DNA of 64,000 bases from Acinetobacter bouvetii DSM 14964 = CIP 107468. Lineage in GTDB: Bacteria; Pseudomonadota; Gammaproteobacteria; Pseudomonadales; Moraxellaceae. Below the pieces are notes generated by a model. That model did not search any database. It saw nothing but the letters and a program-made list of their open reading frames with translations, and was not told where the DNA came from. Of the stretch, positions 6,964-18,112 are shown piece by piece. The DNA is taken from the NCBI RefSeq assembly GCF_000368865.1, contig NZ_KB849730.1, forward strand, positions 144,544 through 208,543. Direction: 5' to 3'. The translations under genes were made by a program, and so were the position numbers. The stretch's first letter is position 1. Each line of letters starts with the position of its first letter.

Positions 6964-7554
6964 TTAGTTAAATGAAACCTTCGGCGCATTTTGCGCCCCT
7001 TGCTCTGCACTGAAGTTTGGCTTAGGCTCCATGCCAATCACTTTAGCGGTCATCACCTGCGGGAACTGACGGGCATAACTGTTAAAGTCCTGCACGGTGG
7101 TGATATAGCGGTTACGCGCTACAGCAATGCGGTTTTCAGTGCCTTCCAGCTGCACCTGCAAATCTTTAAACTGCTCATTGGCTTTCAAGTCAGGATAGTT
7201 TTCTGAAACAGCAATTAAACGTGACAATGCGCTGGTCATCTGCGCTTGAGCTTCTTGATATTTCTGGAATAAGGCAGGATCTTCCAGTACTTCCTTATCG
7301 ACTTTCAGGCCTGCAACATTAGCGCGCGCCTGAGTCACTTCCGTTAAAACCTGCTCTTCATGTTTCGCGTAGCCTTTCACCACATTAACCAAGTTCGGCA
7401 CCAAATCGGCACGGCGCTGATACTGGTTTTGCACCTCTGACCATGCAGCCGTCACGGCCTCATCTTTGACTTGCAGCGTGTTGTAGCCGCAGCCCGTCAA
7501 TGTAAGCGTGCTCGCCAAAGCGATGGCCAATGCACTATTTTTAATCAAGTTCAT
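6964..7554 (-). CDS. lemA: LemA family lipoprotein-like membrane protein
   Basis: A 196-residue LemA protein. The start at 7554 (MNLIKNSALAIALAS) is preferred over upstream in-frame Mets because it follows an AGG-rich site and gives a clean signal with lipobox LTLTGC, Cys22 being the lipidation site. LemA signatures follow: NTLQVKDEAVTAAWSEVQNQYQRRADLVPNLV, a coiled-coil helical bundle and NSYARQFPQVMTAKVIGM near the end. LemA has a long helix-bundle domain exposed outside the inner membrane; its biochemical role is unknown. It heads an operon with two TPM-domain genes. Confidence 0.9.
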   Translation of the reverse strand: MNLIKNSALAIALASTLTLTGCGYNTLQVKDEAVTAAWSEVQNQYQRRADLVPNLVNVVKGYAKHEEQVLTEVTQARANVAGLKVDKEVLEDPALFQKYQEAQAQMTSALSRLIAVSENYPDLKANEQFKDLQVQLEGTENRIAVARNRYITTVQDFNSYARQFPQVMTAKVIGMEPKPNFSAEQGAQNAPKVSFN

Positions 7555-7985
7555 CTGCCTAATCCTCAAGTATTTATTTGTATTTGTTTGAATATTTTTT
7601 ATTCTATCGGTATTTTTCAAAAACTCTGTATCTTTTTTTTAATGATTTTTCTTTACTTTGTGGCGTCCAGCTTTATAGCGGTGCTGGCATTTGCCAATGC
7701 AGCAGCCACTTTTTAAATTTACAGCACAATATGATGGCTTTTAATCAAATTTTGAAATCGCCTATACTATATTTTTATCAATCCGCAGCATGATGCGTTT
7801 CAGCAAAACGCTTGCTGCGCCCCGCTGCATACTTCAATTGATTGCAAAACAGCGTATGCATGTTCTTCATGCGGCACACCTACACCGCAAACAAAATTCA
7901 ACATTGCAACTTCACCATAGAAAGCCTGCCGACTTCAGTCCTGACAGGCTATGCCAATGGATAGAATATTCATTCAAATACGCAA
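7555..7985. other. Intergenic region between lemA and the metal-dependent hydrolase gene
   Basis: 431 bases. The part next to lemA (about 7560-7660) is T-rich and should hold its promoter. A partial hairpin AGCCTG...CAGGCT (7923-7950), with TTCT after it on the minus strand, may be a weak terminator for the gene ending at 7986. No supported gene was found; short open frames here have no family features. Confidence 0.5.
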
Positions 7986-8870
7986 TCAGTTCAGCAGCGC
8001 CGGCTTTAATTCTGTTTGAAAGCTGTCTAATTGATACTCCTCCGCCATGCGTTTTTTCCAATATTGAATGATTTGGCTGTAATCAGTCTCAGCAGGGTGA
8101 AAATCTTTTTTATAATAAGACAAATACTCTGGAAACATCTGCAGCAGCATTTTTCCCAATAAATAAACGCCAAAAAGGTTGCCGCCGACTTTAGGCAAGC
8201 TTTTCTTTTGATCCTGCAAGAATAAACGGGAAGCAGAATAGAAGGTCAAGCTGGCAAAACCAGTCGTCACGCTGCGCATAATCATTTTCCGGATTTTATC
8301 ATCGCCATATACCGCCTGATACACATCAAAAGCAACAGAACGGTGTTCAATTTCTTCAATCGCATGCCACACCCAGAGCTTCATGGCGTCATCATCCAAG
8401 GTGCTCAGCACTTCTGGATGCTGCAGGATATAGCCTCCCAATAACGCAGTAAAGTGCTCAAAAGCGCAGGTGATCGCCAGCTGAATTTTAGGATGCAGGT
8501 TCTTTATATAGCTGTCCTTACGCGCCAGCCATGCCTGGAAACGGTCTAAGTTGTAATCATCCCTGCGCCAGGCATCATTGAATTCGGCATGCGCTTTGGA
8601 GTGCATCGCTTCCTGACCGATGAAAGCGGCAATTTGCGCCTGAAGTGTTGGGTCCTGCACTTGATCACGCACATTGCGCACGCTGTGCACAAAAAACTGC
8701 TCGCCTATCGGAAATGTAGAAGACAGCGCAGTCAATAAGTGCGACATCACAGGGGAGTTGGCAAAATAATGCCGGCGTATCGCTTTTGGATTGAAATGCA
8801 GCCGCCGTACAGTAATGCCAATGGCTTTAGGACGATTTCGATATGATTTTTCTGCCGCCACTTGAGTCAT
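7986..8870 (-). CDS. Predicted metal-dependent hydrolase (PF10118/COG3687 family)
   Basis: A 294-residue protein with features of the predicted metal-dependent hydrolase family PF10118: an N-terminal VRRLHFNP segment, then helices carrying acidic and histidine pairs in a ferritin-like arrangement (GEQFFVH, GQEAMHSKAHAEFN, FEHFTALLGGY, WVWHAIEEIEHRSVAFDVY). E-x2-H and E-x2-E-H type motifs suggest a di-iron or other two-metal centre. A hydrophobic stretch near residues 195-235 may associate with membrane. No enzyme activity is established for the family, and hydrolase is only a name. Transcribed alone, downstream of gltD and separated from it by a terminator. Confidence 0.78.
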   Translation of the reverse strand: MTQVAAEKSYRNRPKAIGITVRRLHFNPKAIRRHYFANSPVMSHLLTALSSTFPIGEQFFVHSVRNVRDQVQDPTLQAQIAAFIGQEAMHSKAHAEFNDAWRRDDYNLDRFQAWLARKDSYIKNLHPKIQLAITCAFEHFTALLGGYILQHPEVLSTLDDDAMKLWVWHAIEEIEHRSVAFDVYQAVYGDDKIRKMIMRSVTTGFASLTFYSASRLFLQDQKKSLPKVGGNLFGVYLLGKMLLQMFPEYLSYYKKDFHPAETDYSQIIQYWKKRMAEEYQLDSFQTELKPALLN

Positions 8871-9063
8871 CTGAGTATCTCTTAATCGAATACAGTGGCC
8901 CAGTATGTGCAGGAATTTACTTTTCCCATATGGCTAAAATGCTTAGCGCATAGGCAAAAATGTTCTTTTTTTGCTGTGCTGCAAGTCAATTATGGCGCAT
9001 TTATCTGCATATTCCTTTTCGGTATCATTTCAGGCATTTCAGGCAGGTAGCGCAGCTTCACAA

Positions 9064-9092
9064 TAAAAAAACCCGCCGAAGCGGGTTTTTAA
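9064..9092 (-). terminator. gltD terminator
   Basis: ACCCGC (9071-9076) and GCGGGT (9081-9086) with loop CGAA; on the minus strand the stem is followed by TTTTTTATT. It ends the gltBD operon. Confidence 0.87.
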
Positions 9093-9144
9093 AGCAATGC
9101 CTTGGACCTGAACCAAATAAACTTCATGGCATCATAAAATCGTC

Positions 9145-10631
<1,487 letters not shown>

Positions 10632-10656
10632 CCTACCTAATATTTGAGTAGTGGAA

Positions 10657-13600
10657 TTATTGCGGATCTGCTTGAGTTGTTTTCAACAAAGTCTGCAAAT
10701 TAGCAGCTTTGGGTTTCACCAGCCAGAATTTACGGCTGTAGAAATCAAACTCATTGCGGATCTTATACGCCCAAGCACTACCTGTTTCTTGAATATGTTC
10801 ATCTAGGATGCGGCAAAGGAACTCTTGATGCTCTTCCATCGCTTCTGTAGAGATGCGGTTCAGCTCGATCAGCTCATGGTTGTAATGGTCAACGAAGTCA
10901 TTATCCAAATCAAGCACATAAGCGAAACCGCCAGTCATGCCCGCACCGAAATTGTGGCCTACTTTACCAAGAACAGTCACAATACCGCCAGTCATATATT
11001 CGCAGCAATGGTCGCCTGCGCCTTCAATGACCGCAAATGCGCCGGAGTTGCGCACCGCAAAACGCTCACCCGCAGTGCCGGCAGCAAACAATTTACCGCC
11101 AGTTGCGCCATACAGGCATGTGTTGCCGATAATGGCTGTATTTTGCGTTTGGAAAGGGGAACCTTTTGGCGGGAAGATTGAAATACGGCCACCTGCCATG
11201 CCTTTGCCCACGTAATCGTTTGCATCGCCTTCAAGGCTGATATGCAAGCCGCCGGCATTCCACACGCCCAATGACTGGCCTGCTGTGCCTGTTAAGTTCA
11301 TTTTAACTGGATGCGCTTCCATACTCAGGTTGCCATAGCGTTTCGCAATTTCACCTGAGATGCGCGCGCCGATTGAACGGTCACAGTTGCCGATGGTGAA
11401 GCTGTATTCACCGCTGGTGCCGGCTTCAATGGCTGGAAGCATTTCTGCCACCATTTTCTCTGCCAGCAAGCCCTTATCAAATGGCGCATTGCCTTCAACT
11501 TGGCAATATTGCGCTTTGCCCTCTGCAGATGGATGACATTCAAGCAATGCGCTCAAGTCCAGATGTGCATGCTTTTCCGTTTCACCCGGCAGGGTTTCCA
11601 GCAAATCAGTACGGCCAATCAAGTCTTTCAAGCTTGCAACGCCCAAGGCTGCCAGCCATTCGCGCGTTTCTTCCGCAATGAAGTGGAAGAAGTTGATCAG
11701 CATTTCAGGTTCACCGATGTAGTGTTCCTGGCGCAAATGATCCTGCTGCGTCGCAACGCCGGTTGCACAGTTATTCAAATGGCAGATACGCAAGTATTTA
11801 CAGCCTAATGCGATCATTGGCGTAGAACCGAAACCGAAGCTTTCAGCCCCCAAGATGGCTGCTTTCACAACATCTAAGCCGGTTTTTAAGCCGCCATCAG
11901 TTTGCACGCGCACTTTACTGCGCAGGTCATTCACACGGAGCGCTTGATGCGCTTCGGACAAGCCCAGTTCCCAAGGCGAACCCGCATGATGAATAGAAGA
12001 AAGTGGAGAAGCCGCTGTACCGCCGTCATAGCCAGAAATGGTAATGAAGTCTGCATAAGCTTTCGCAACACCGGCTGCAATCGTACCGACACCTGGCTCA
12101 GAAACAAGCTTAACTGACACCATCGCCTGTGGGTTAACTTGTTTTAAGTCAAAGATTAACTGTGATAAATCTTCGATTGAGTAGATATCGTGATGCGGCG
12201 GCGGCGAAATCAATGTTACACCCGGCACAGAGTAACGCAAACGCGCAATTAAGCCGTTCACTTTACCGCCCGGCAACTGACCACCTTCACCCGGTTTTGC
12301 ACCTTGCGCCACTTTAATTTGAAGCACTTCTGCTGACGTTAAGTACGCAGGAGTGACGCCAAAACGGCCAGATGCAATTTGTTTGATTTTCGAGTTACGG
12401 ATAGTGCCGTAACGCGCAGGATCTTCACCGCCCTCACCCGAGTTTGAACGGCCGCCGATCGTATTCATTGCAATGGCAATCGCTTCATGCGCTTCAGGAG
12501 ACAATGCGCCCAAAGACATGCCTGCGGAGTCAAAGCGCGGTAGAATCGCTTCTACAGCTTCCACTTGATCCAAGGCAATAGAATTGTCAGTTTTCAGCTT
12601 GAATAAGTCACGGATCGTCGCGATAGGACGATTGTTGACTAATTCAGCATATTCTTTAAAGTCCGCATAATTGCCAGAGCGCACCGCTTTATGCAATGCA
12701 TTGATTACGTCTGGGTTAAATGCATGGTATTCCTTGCCGAATACAAACTTCAGCATCCCACCCTGATCAATTGGCTTGCGGTTTTTCCACGCAAGATCCG
12801 CCAATTTTTTCAGGTCATTTTCCAAGTCGGTGAAGGTAGCGCCTTTGATGCGGCTTGGCACGCCTGTAAAGCATTTGCCGACCACTTCATCAGACAGGCC
12901 CACAGCTTCAAATAATTGCCCGCCGCGGTAAGAGGCTACTGTCGAGATGCCCATTTTAGACAGCACTTTCAGGAGGCCTTTCTCAATGCCCTTGCGGAAA
13001 TTGGCTTGTGCATGGATTGGATCGCCCAGCAGTTCACCTTTAGCAATCAAGTCATTGATCACGTCATACGCCAAGTATGGATAAATCGCTGTTGCGCCAA
13101 AGCCCAAGATCACCGCAAACTGGTGCGCGTCGCGCGCAAGGCCGGTTTCCACAATGATATTGGCGTCTGTACGCAGGCCGGCATTGATTAAATGATGGTG
13201 AACTGCGCCCGTTGCCATCAAGGCATTGGCTGGCAAATAGCCTACACGGATCTTCTTATCGGATAAGACCAGCAGTGTCTTGCCATCGCGGATCGCCTGC
13301 GCCGCTTCTTCACAGATGCGGGCAATCGCGGCCTCAAGGCCTTCTGTTTCTGCATAGTTCAGATCGATATCCGCAATTTCATAGCCCTTGCGGCCAATCG
13401 TGCGGATTTGATGCATTTTTGAATTAGACAATACTGGGCTAGACACGATTAAACGGTCTGCATGTTCAGGACTTTGCTCAAAAACGTTTTGTTCACGGCC
13501 AAAACAGGTTTCTAATGACATCACAATCGATTCACGCAATGGATCGATCGGCGGATTTGTCACTTGAGCAAACTGCTGACGGAAGTAGTCTGATACGTGG

Positions 13601-15138
13601 CGCACTTGACGCGACAATACCGCCATTGGCGTATCATCGCCCATAGAACCGACTGCTTCCTGACCGCTTTCTGCGATAGGGCGAAGCAACTGGTCACGTT
13701 CTTCAAAGGTCACCATGAACATTTTTTGTGATGCTTTCAGGTCATCGCCTTTTAAGCCTTGATCACACAGATATTCTTCCAGCTCTGGGCTGCCTTGAAT
13801 GCGCACTGAGTTTTCACGCAGCCATTCACGGTATGGGCGCATGCGTTTCAGATGGTTGCTGACATCATTGGTGTCCAGCATTTTGCCTGTGTGCGTATCA
13901 ATGACCAAAATTTGACCTGGCCCTACACGGCCTTTAGACACCACATCTTCAGGCTCATAGCCCCACACGCCAATTTCTGACGCCAAAGTGATATAGCCAT
14001 TTTTAGTAATAACCCAGCGCGCTGGACGCAGGCCGTTACGGTCAAGCATACAGATTGCATGGCGGCCATCCTGAATGACCAGGCCTGCAGGGCCATCCCA
14101 AGCTTCCATGTGCTTCGAGTTGAACTCATAGAATGCACGCAAATCGGCATCTAAAGTTTCCACGTTTTGCCAAGCCGGCGGCACCAGCATGCGCAATGCG
14201 CGGAATAAATCCATACCGCCGCCAACCAAGAGCTCAAGCATATTGTCCATGCTTGACGAATCAGAACCTGTGCGGTTCACAATCGGATTCAGCTCAGTAA
14301 TGCCGGGCAATAACGGGTTTTCAAATTTAGGCGTACGCGCCATTGCCCAGTTGCGGTTGGCGGTAATGGTGTTGATTTCACCGTTGTGCGCCAAATATCG
14401 GAACGGCTGCGCCAAAGGCCAGCGCGGCAGCGTATTGGTCGAGAAGCGCTGATGGAAAACCACAATATGCGATTCTAAGCGCTCATCAGCCAAGTCTGTA
14501 TAGAAGTCTGCAATATAAGCAGGCATCATCAAGCCTTTGTAGCTGATCACAGTTGAGCATAAAGTCGTTACATAGAAATACGGGTCAGCAGTCAGCTGCT
14601 GTTCTGCACGGCGGCGCGCCATAACCAGCTTGCGGTTGAATTCAACCTCTGTCACACCCATTGGGCAGTTGACAATAATCTGTTCAAAGCCAGGCAAAGA
14701 CTGCATCGCAATTGAGCCTAAAGCGCCATTATTGGTCGGCACAACACGCCAGCCTAAGACTTTACAGCCTTCAGCTTCAATTTCTTTAGTTAAAACTTGT
14801 TTTGAGTGTGCGGCGATCGCTGGATCCAAGTTCAGGAAAATGGTACCGACAGCGAAAACTTCGCTTAAGGTAATATCGCTGATCTTCTTTGCTTCTTCGC
14901 GGAAAAACTGCTTCGGCATCGCCAAAAGCAAACCGCAGCCATCCCCTGTCTTGCCATCAGCAGCAATACCGCCGCGATGGGTCATACAGCTTAAGCTATG
15001 AATAGCGGTCTTCAAGAGATCATGGCTTGCATCACCCTGCATATGGGCAATTAAACCGAAACCACAGTTATCTTTAAACTCATCCGGTTGGTATAAACCT
15101 TGAGCGGGAGCTACAGTATTAGGCGATGGCATGTGCAT
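10657..15138 (-). CDS. gltB: Glutamate synthase (NADPH), large subunit
   Basis: 1493 residues from the ATG at 15138, which has AAGGG six bases upstream; the frame stays open 123 bases further up but that part does not look like GltB. A 24-residue propeptide precedes Cys25 ([10 protein letters not shown]), the N-terminal nucleophile of the glutamine amidotransferase domain, exposed by self-cleavage. Central and FMN-binding synthase domains follow ([28 protein letters not shown]), then the 3Fe-4S cysteines in [12 protein letters not shown], and the C-terminal beta-helix with repeated G-x-x-G-x-x-x-G turns. It takes ammonia from glutamine and delivers it to 2-oxoglutarate. First gene of gltBD. 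The upstream region has a 14-base direct repeat that may bind a regulator. Confidence 0.97.
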   Translation of the reverse strand: MHMPSPNTVAPAQGLYQPDEFKDNCGFGLIAHMQGDASHDLLKTAIHSLSCMTHRGGIAADGKTGDGCGLLLAMPKQFFREEAKKISDITLSEVFAVGTIFLNLDPAIAAHSKQVLTKEIEAEGCKVLGWRVVPTNNGALGSIAMQSLPGFEQIIVNCPMGVTEVEFNRKLVMARRRAEQQLTADPYFYVTTLCSTVISYKGLMMPAYIADFYTDLADERLESHIVVFHQRFSTNTLPRWPLAQPFRYLAHNGEINTITANRNWAMARTPKFENPLLPGITELNPIVNRTGSDSSSMDNMLELLVGGGMDLFRALRMLVPPAWQNVETLDADLRAFYEFNSKHMEAWDGPAGLVIQDGRHAICMLDRNGLRPARWVITKNGYITLASEIGVWGYEPEDVVSKGRVGPGQILVIDTHTGKMLDTNDVSNHLKRMRPYREWLRENSVRIQGSPELEEYLCDQGLKGDDLKASQKMFMVTFEERDQLLRPIAESGQEAVGSMGDDTPMAVLSRQVRHVSDYFRQQFAQVTNPPIDPLRESIVMSLETCFGREQNVFEQSPEHADRLIVSSPVLSNSKMHQIRTIGRKGYEIADIDLNYAETEGLEAAIARICEEAAQAIRDGKTLLVLSDKKIRVGYLPANALMATGAVHHHLINAGLRTDANIIVETGLARDAHQFAVILGFGATAIYPYLAYDVINDLIAKGELLGDPIHAQANFRKGIEKGLLKVLSKMGISTVASYRGGQLFEAVGLSDEVVGKCFTGVPSRIKGATFTDLENDLKKLADLAWKNRKPIDQGGMLKFVFGKEYHAFNPDVINALHKAVRSGNYADFKEYAELVNNRPIATIRDLFKLKTDNSIALDQVEAVEAILPRFDSAGMSLGALSPEAHEAIAIAMNTIGGRSNSGEGGEDPARYGTIRNSKIKQIASGRFGVTPAYLTSAEVLQIKVAQGAKPGEGGQLPGGKVNGLIARLRYSVPGVTLISPPPHHDIYSIEDLSQLIFDLKQVNPQAMVSVKLVSEPGVGTIAAGVAKAYADFITISGYDGGTAASPLSSIHHAGSPWELGLSEAHQALRVNDLRSKVRVQTDGGLKTGLDVVKAAILGAESFGFGSTPMIALGCKYLRICHLNNCATGVATQQDHLRQEHYIGEPEMLINFFHFIAEETREWLAALGVASLKDLIGRTDLLETLPGETEKHAHLDLSALLECHPSAEGKAQYCQVEGNAPFDKGLLAEKMVAEMLPAIEAGTSGEYSFTIGNCDRSIGARISGEIAKRYGNLSMEAHPVKMNLTGTAGQSLGVWNAGGLHISLEGDANDYVGKGMAGGRISIFPPKGSPFQTQNTAIIGNTCLYGATGGKLFAAGTAGERFAVRNSGAFAVIEGAGDHCCEYMTGGIVTVLGKVGHNFGAGMTGGFAYVLDLDNDFVDHYNHELIELNRISTEAMEEHQEFLCRILDEHIQETGSAWAYKIRNEFDFYSRKFWLVKPKAANLQTLLKTTQADPQ

Positions 15139-15575
15139 AGCGTACCCTTCTTTTCTACACTGCTCTTTCGAGCCACTAACAATAATTTCTTTTTTGCGAT
15201 TTAGTCTTAATCCATTCACATGAATTGTGATGCTGCGCAAAGTAATTTCCTGCTTTCGCACACTTAAGATAAACCGAATTTACCTTTTATGCATGAACAT
15301 CAGGAAACAAATTGCTTCCGACTGAGTTTAACCTGTCAGCATGACTGTTTCGCACACTCATCGAATCATTTTCGCGCCAAAATAGGGAGATTAATTCAAT
15401 TCACGCACCATTAAAGCAAAAAACATGCCAATTTAAAGCAAAAAACTCTAAGCGTACTGATTTAAAACAATTTAAATTATAAAAACATTCAATAGTGCAT
15501 TAATTTTGCTCTTTTTTGCACCAGAAAAGCGCATTTCAGATTTTTTAATCAATAAAATGCGCTATTTTAGAACCG
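15139..15575. promoter_or_regulatory. gltB upstream region with 14-base direct repeat
   Basis: 437 bases between gltB and the SPOR gene. TTAAAGCAAAAAAC occurs at 15411-15424 and again at 15433-15446, a 22-base period (about two helical turns), with a looser third copy further on. AT-rich sequence surrounds it. It could bind a regulator of glutamate synthase such as an Lrp- or LysR-type protein; the protein is not identifiable from sequence. No gene seen. Confidence 0.45.
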
Positions 15576-16415
15576 CTAATTAAACGGGTCTGTCACCTCG
15601 GTCTGCGCAGGCGCATTTTTAGGATGGGCCGCATCCGCACTGCTCTGAGACTGCTGCACATTGACGACGTTGCCATCTGCATCACGGCGGGTTACTGTTG
15701 TCGTAGTGGTTGCCGTTTTCGCTTCCACTGCTTGCCGCGCTTGAACTTCAGCGCGTTTTGCCGCAATTTGCGCTTCATCTACCTGCGGCAAAGGCGCCGT
15801 CTTCAGATTCACAGCATACAGCTTGCCGCTGGCTTTCAGCTCATCCGAGCCAAGATCATTTACAAAGGGCTGATATTGCTGAATTTCAACAACTGCAGGC
15901 TTAATCGATGCCGGTAAAGCAACATTCAAATCAGCCAAAGCGGCCTTGGCATCATCCGAATTGCGGTAAACACCATAAAGCAACACATATTGCTCAGCAT
16001 GATTTTCACCGAATAGCCTCAAATACGAAAAATTACTTCTATTAGATTGCTTTTTGAGGAATTTTTTTAAGATAGCTTCATCTGAAACACGAAACAATTC
16101 AAGCGTGTAAGACTTTTTCTGCTCATTCACAAACTTGGTTCCGCGGAATTCAGCTTCATGCTGGGCGGCAGATACGACACGAGCAGACATATCCAGAGGC
16201 TTGACTTCATCAAATAATGCACCAAGATGGTTCATCGCAGATACTTTTTCAGGCTGAATCTGCAGTTCGACTTCAGTTTCAGCTTTTTTTTCCACTTCAA
16301 CCAGTTCTTTAGTGCCTGAAATAGCCCAAAAGACCAAGGCAAAAAACAAACAGGCTCCACCGAACACAAGCCAAATATAATTTTGTATCTGCTGCCAATG
16401 TGTACGGAGAGCCAC
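15576..16415 (-). CDS. SPOR-domain membrane protein (DamX-like)
   Basis: 279 residues with a GTG start preceded by AAGGA. One membrane helix at residues 14-32, then a periplasmic part. Residues about 100-185 match a SPOR domain (YTLELFRVSDEAILKKFLKK...YVLLYGVYRNSDDAKAALADL), which binds septal peptidoglycan lacking stem peptides. The C-terminal tail is Thr/Gln/Ala-rich and disordered. It lies directly after aroB, the position of damX in E. coli, where DamX takes part in division. Here SPOR is central rather than C-terminal, and the cytoplasmic part is very short, so it is DamX-like by position and domain only. Confidence 0.8.
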   Translation of the reverse strand: MALRTHWQQIQNYIWLVFGGACLFFALVFWAISGTKELVEVEKKAETEVELQIQPEKVSAMNHLGALFDEVKPLDMSARVVSAAQHEAEFRGTKFVNEQKKSYTLELFRVSDEAILKKFLKKQSNRSNFSYLRLFGENHAEQYVLLYGVYRNSDDAKAALADLNVALPASIKPAVVEIQQYQPFVNDLGSDELKASGKLYAVNLKTAPLPQVDEAQIAAKRAEVQARQAVEAKTATTTTTVTRRDADGNVVNVQQSQSSADAAHPKNAPAQTEVTDPFN

Positions 16416-16433
16416 GGTGTATTTCCTTTTAAA

Positions 16434-17513
16434 CTATTGCTGATTTGCCAGAATGGCCTGTTTCATCAACTCTGCATCAAACTCTTTAGTGATAACCGCT
16501 TGACCTAATTGCTTCATCAATACCAGTCGAAGCTGGCCATTCATCACTTTTTTATCATGTGACATATAGGCCAAGAAATCATCCAGTGGAATTTTAGGGC
16601 ATCTGATTGGCAAATTGGCGCGTAAAATGATTTTTTTTGTACGCTCTAAATCTTCCAAGCTGATCCAGCCCATACGATGCGACAAATCAGCAGCCATCAC
16701 CATGCCTGTTGCAACCGCTTCACCATGCAGCCAAACCCCATAGCCCATATAGGATTCAATCGCATGGCCAAAGGTATGCCCCAAGTTCAGTAAAGCGCGC
16801 TCACCCTGCTCTTTCTCATCATTGGCAACAATTCTGGCTTTGTGTGCGCAAGACCGGTATACGGCTTCAGCCAGCAAAACCGGATCGCGCCCCACCAGGC
16901 CATCCATATTCATTTCCAGCCAACTCAAAAAATCCAGATCACCTAAAAGCGCATATTTAATCACTTCCGCCAAACCTGCAGACAGCTCTCGCTCAGGCAG
17001 CGTAATCAGCTGCGCCATATCCGCCATGACCACTTGCGGCTGCTGAAAAGCGCCAATCATATTTTTGCCCAAAGGATGATTAATGCCCGTTTTCCCGCCT
17101 ACGCTGGAATCCACCTGCGAAAGCAGTGTTGTAGGCACTTGAATAAAATACACGCCGCGCTGAAAGCACGCCGAAGCAAAACCAGCCATATCGCCAATCA
17201 CACCGCCGCCTAGGGCTAAAACTGTGCAATCCCGGTTAAAGCCGGCCTCCAGAAGCGCATCAAAAATTAAATTGAGATGCTCAATATTTTTATATTTTTC
17301 ACCATCCGGCAGCGTACAGACAGCAACCGTTTTCCCCAAAGCTTCGATCGAAGCTTGATAATGCAAAAGATATAGAGGCGCGACTGTTTCATTGGTCACA
17401 ATCATAACTTGGCGGCCATGAATAAACGGCTCTAAAAGCGCTTTTGGATCAAGCTGGCTGCCAATAAAAATAGGATAACGGCGTTCACCGAGTTCAACAT
17501 GTAGGGTTTGCAT
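16434..17513 (-). CDS. aroB: 3-dehydroquinate synthase
   Basis: 359 residues, usual for AroB. NAD-binding and active-site signatures are present: [60 protein letters not shown] and [12 protein letters not shown] with its zinc-binding His residues. It converts DAHP to 3-dehydroquinate in the shikimate pathway, in the cytoplasm. It follows aroK closely, and the SPOR gene begins 18 bases after it; all lie downstream of pilQ in one long transcription unit, the usual order in Pseudomonas and relatives. Confidence 0.96.
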   Translation of the reverse strand: MQTLHVELGERRYPIFIGSQLDPKALLEPFIHGRQVMIVTNETVAPLYLLHYQASIEALGKTVAVCTLPDGEKYKNIEHLNLIFDALLEAGFNRDCTVLALGGGVIGDMAGFASACFQRGVYFIQVPTTLLSQVDSSVGGKTGINHPLGKNMIGAFQQPQVVMADMAQLITLPERELSAGLAEVIKYALLGDLDFLSWLEMNMDGLVGRDPVLLAEAVYRSCAHKARIVANDEKEQGERALLNLGHTFGHAIESYMGYGVWLHGEAVATGMVMAADLSHRMGWISLEDLERTKKIILRANLPIRCPKIPLDDFLAYMSHDKKVMNGQLRLVLMKQLGQAVITKEFDAELMKQAILANQQ

Positions 17514-17530
17514 GACTTTAACCAGTGTAT

Positions 17531-18076
17531 TTAATTTACGGCATTTCGAGAAAGAATTAAATTTAAGATCTTTTGCGCTAAATCACGGGCAGCGCCTTGA
17601 TTCGTTTCAATAATATGATCTGCAACTTCCCGATAAAGAGGATCTCGGATTTCAAGCAAGTCTTTCAATTTTTTTTCTGGATTTTCGACTTGAAGAAGAG
17701 GGCGGTTTTTATCTCGGTAAGTCCGCTGCAGCTGAATCTCCACCGGTGTATAAAGATAAACCACAATACCGCGCTTTTTTAAAAACTCTCGGTTGGGAGC
17801 TTGAGTCACCGCACCGCCGCCAGTCGCCAATACCAGCTGGCGCCGCGCAGTCAACTCATCAATTACAACAGTTTCACGGCTGCGAAATCCCTGCTCACCT
17901 TCTTTTTCGAAGATCCACGGAATGGTTGCACCTGTTTTACGTTCAATTTCATGATCGCTGTCAAGAAATTCACGCCCTAACAATTCGGCCAAATGCCGCC
18001 CGACTGTTGTTTTTCCTGCCCCCATTGGCCCTACCAAATAGATATTTGGTAGGGAGTCAAACTCTTTGCTTGGCAA
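17531..18076 (-). CDS. aroK: Shikimate kinase
   Basis: 181 residues. Walker [16 protein letters not shown] is at residues 16-30; the shikimate-binding D-S-D-x-E-I-E and the FRxRE and GGGAVT segments are all present, as is the lid R-x-x-x-Y-x-x-x-x-RPLL. It phosphorylates shikimate. The start appears to be TTG at 18076, with AGGTGA four to five bases upstream; no ATG precedes the P-loop. It is 36 bases after pilQ and directly before aroB. Confidence 0.95.
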   Translation of the reverse strand: MPSKEFDSLPNIYLVGPMGAGKTTVGRHLAELLGREFLDSDHEIERKTGATIPWIFEKEGEQGFRSRETVVIDELTARRQLVLATGGGAVTQAPNREFLKKRGIVVYLYTPVEIQLQRTYRDKNRPLLQVENPEKKLKDLLEIRDPLYREVADHIIETNQGAARDLAQKILNLILSRNAVN

Positions 18077-18112
18077 GGAGTCACCTATTTATTTTGTTAA
18101 ATTCAAAATATA

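Noticed and set aside
10825..11181. Plus-strand open frame inside gltB
   Set aside because: Antisense shadow of a clear, conserved gltB coding region; no family features or ribosome-binding site.
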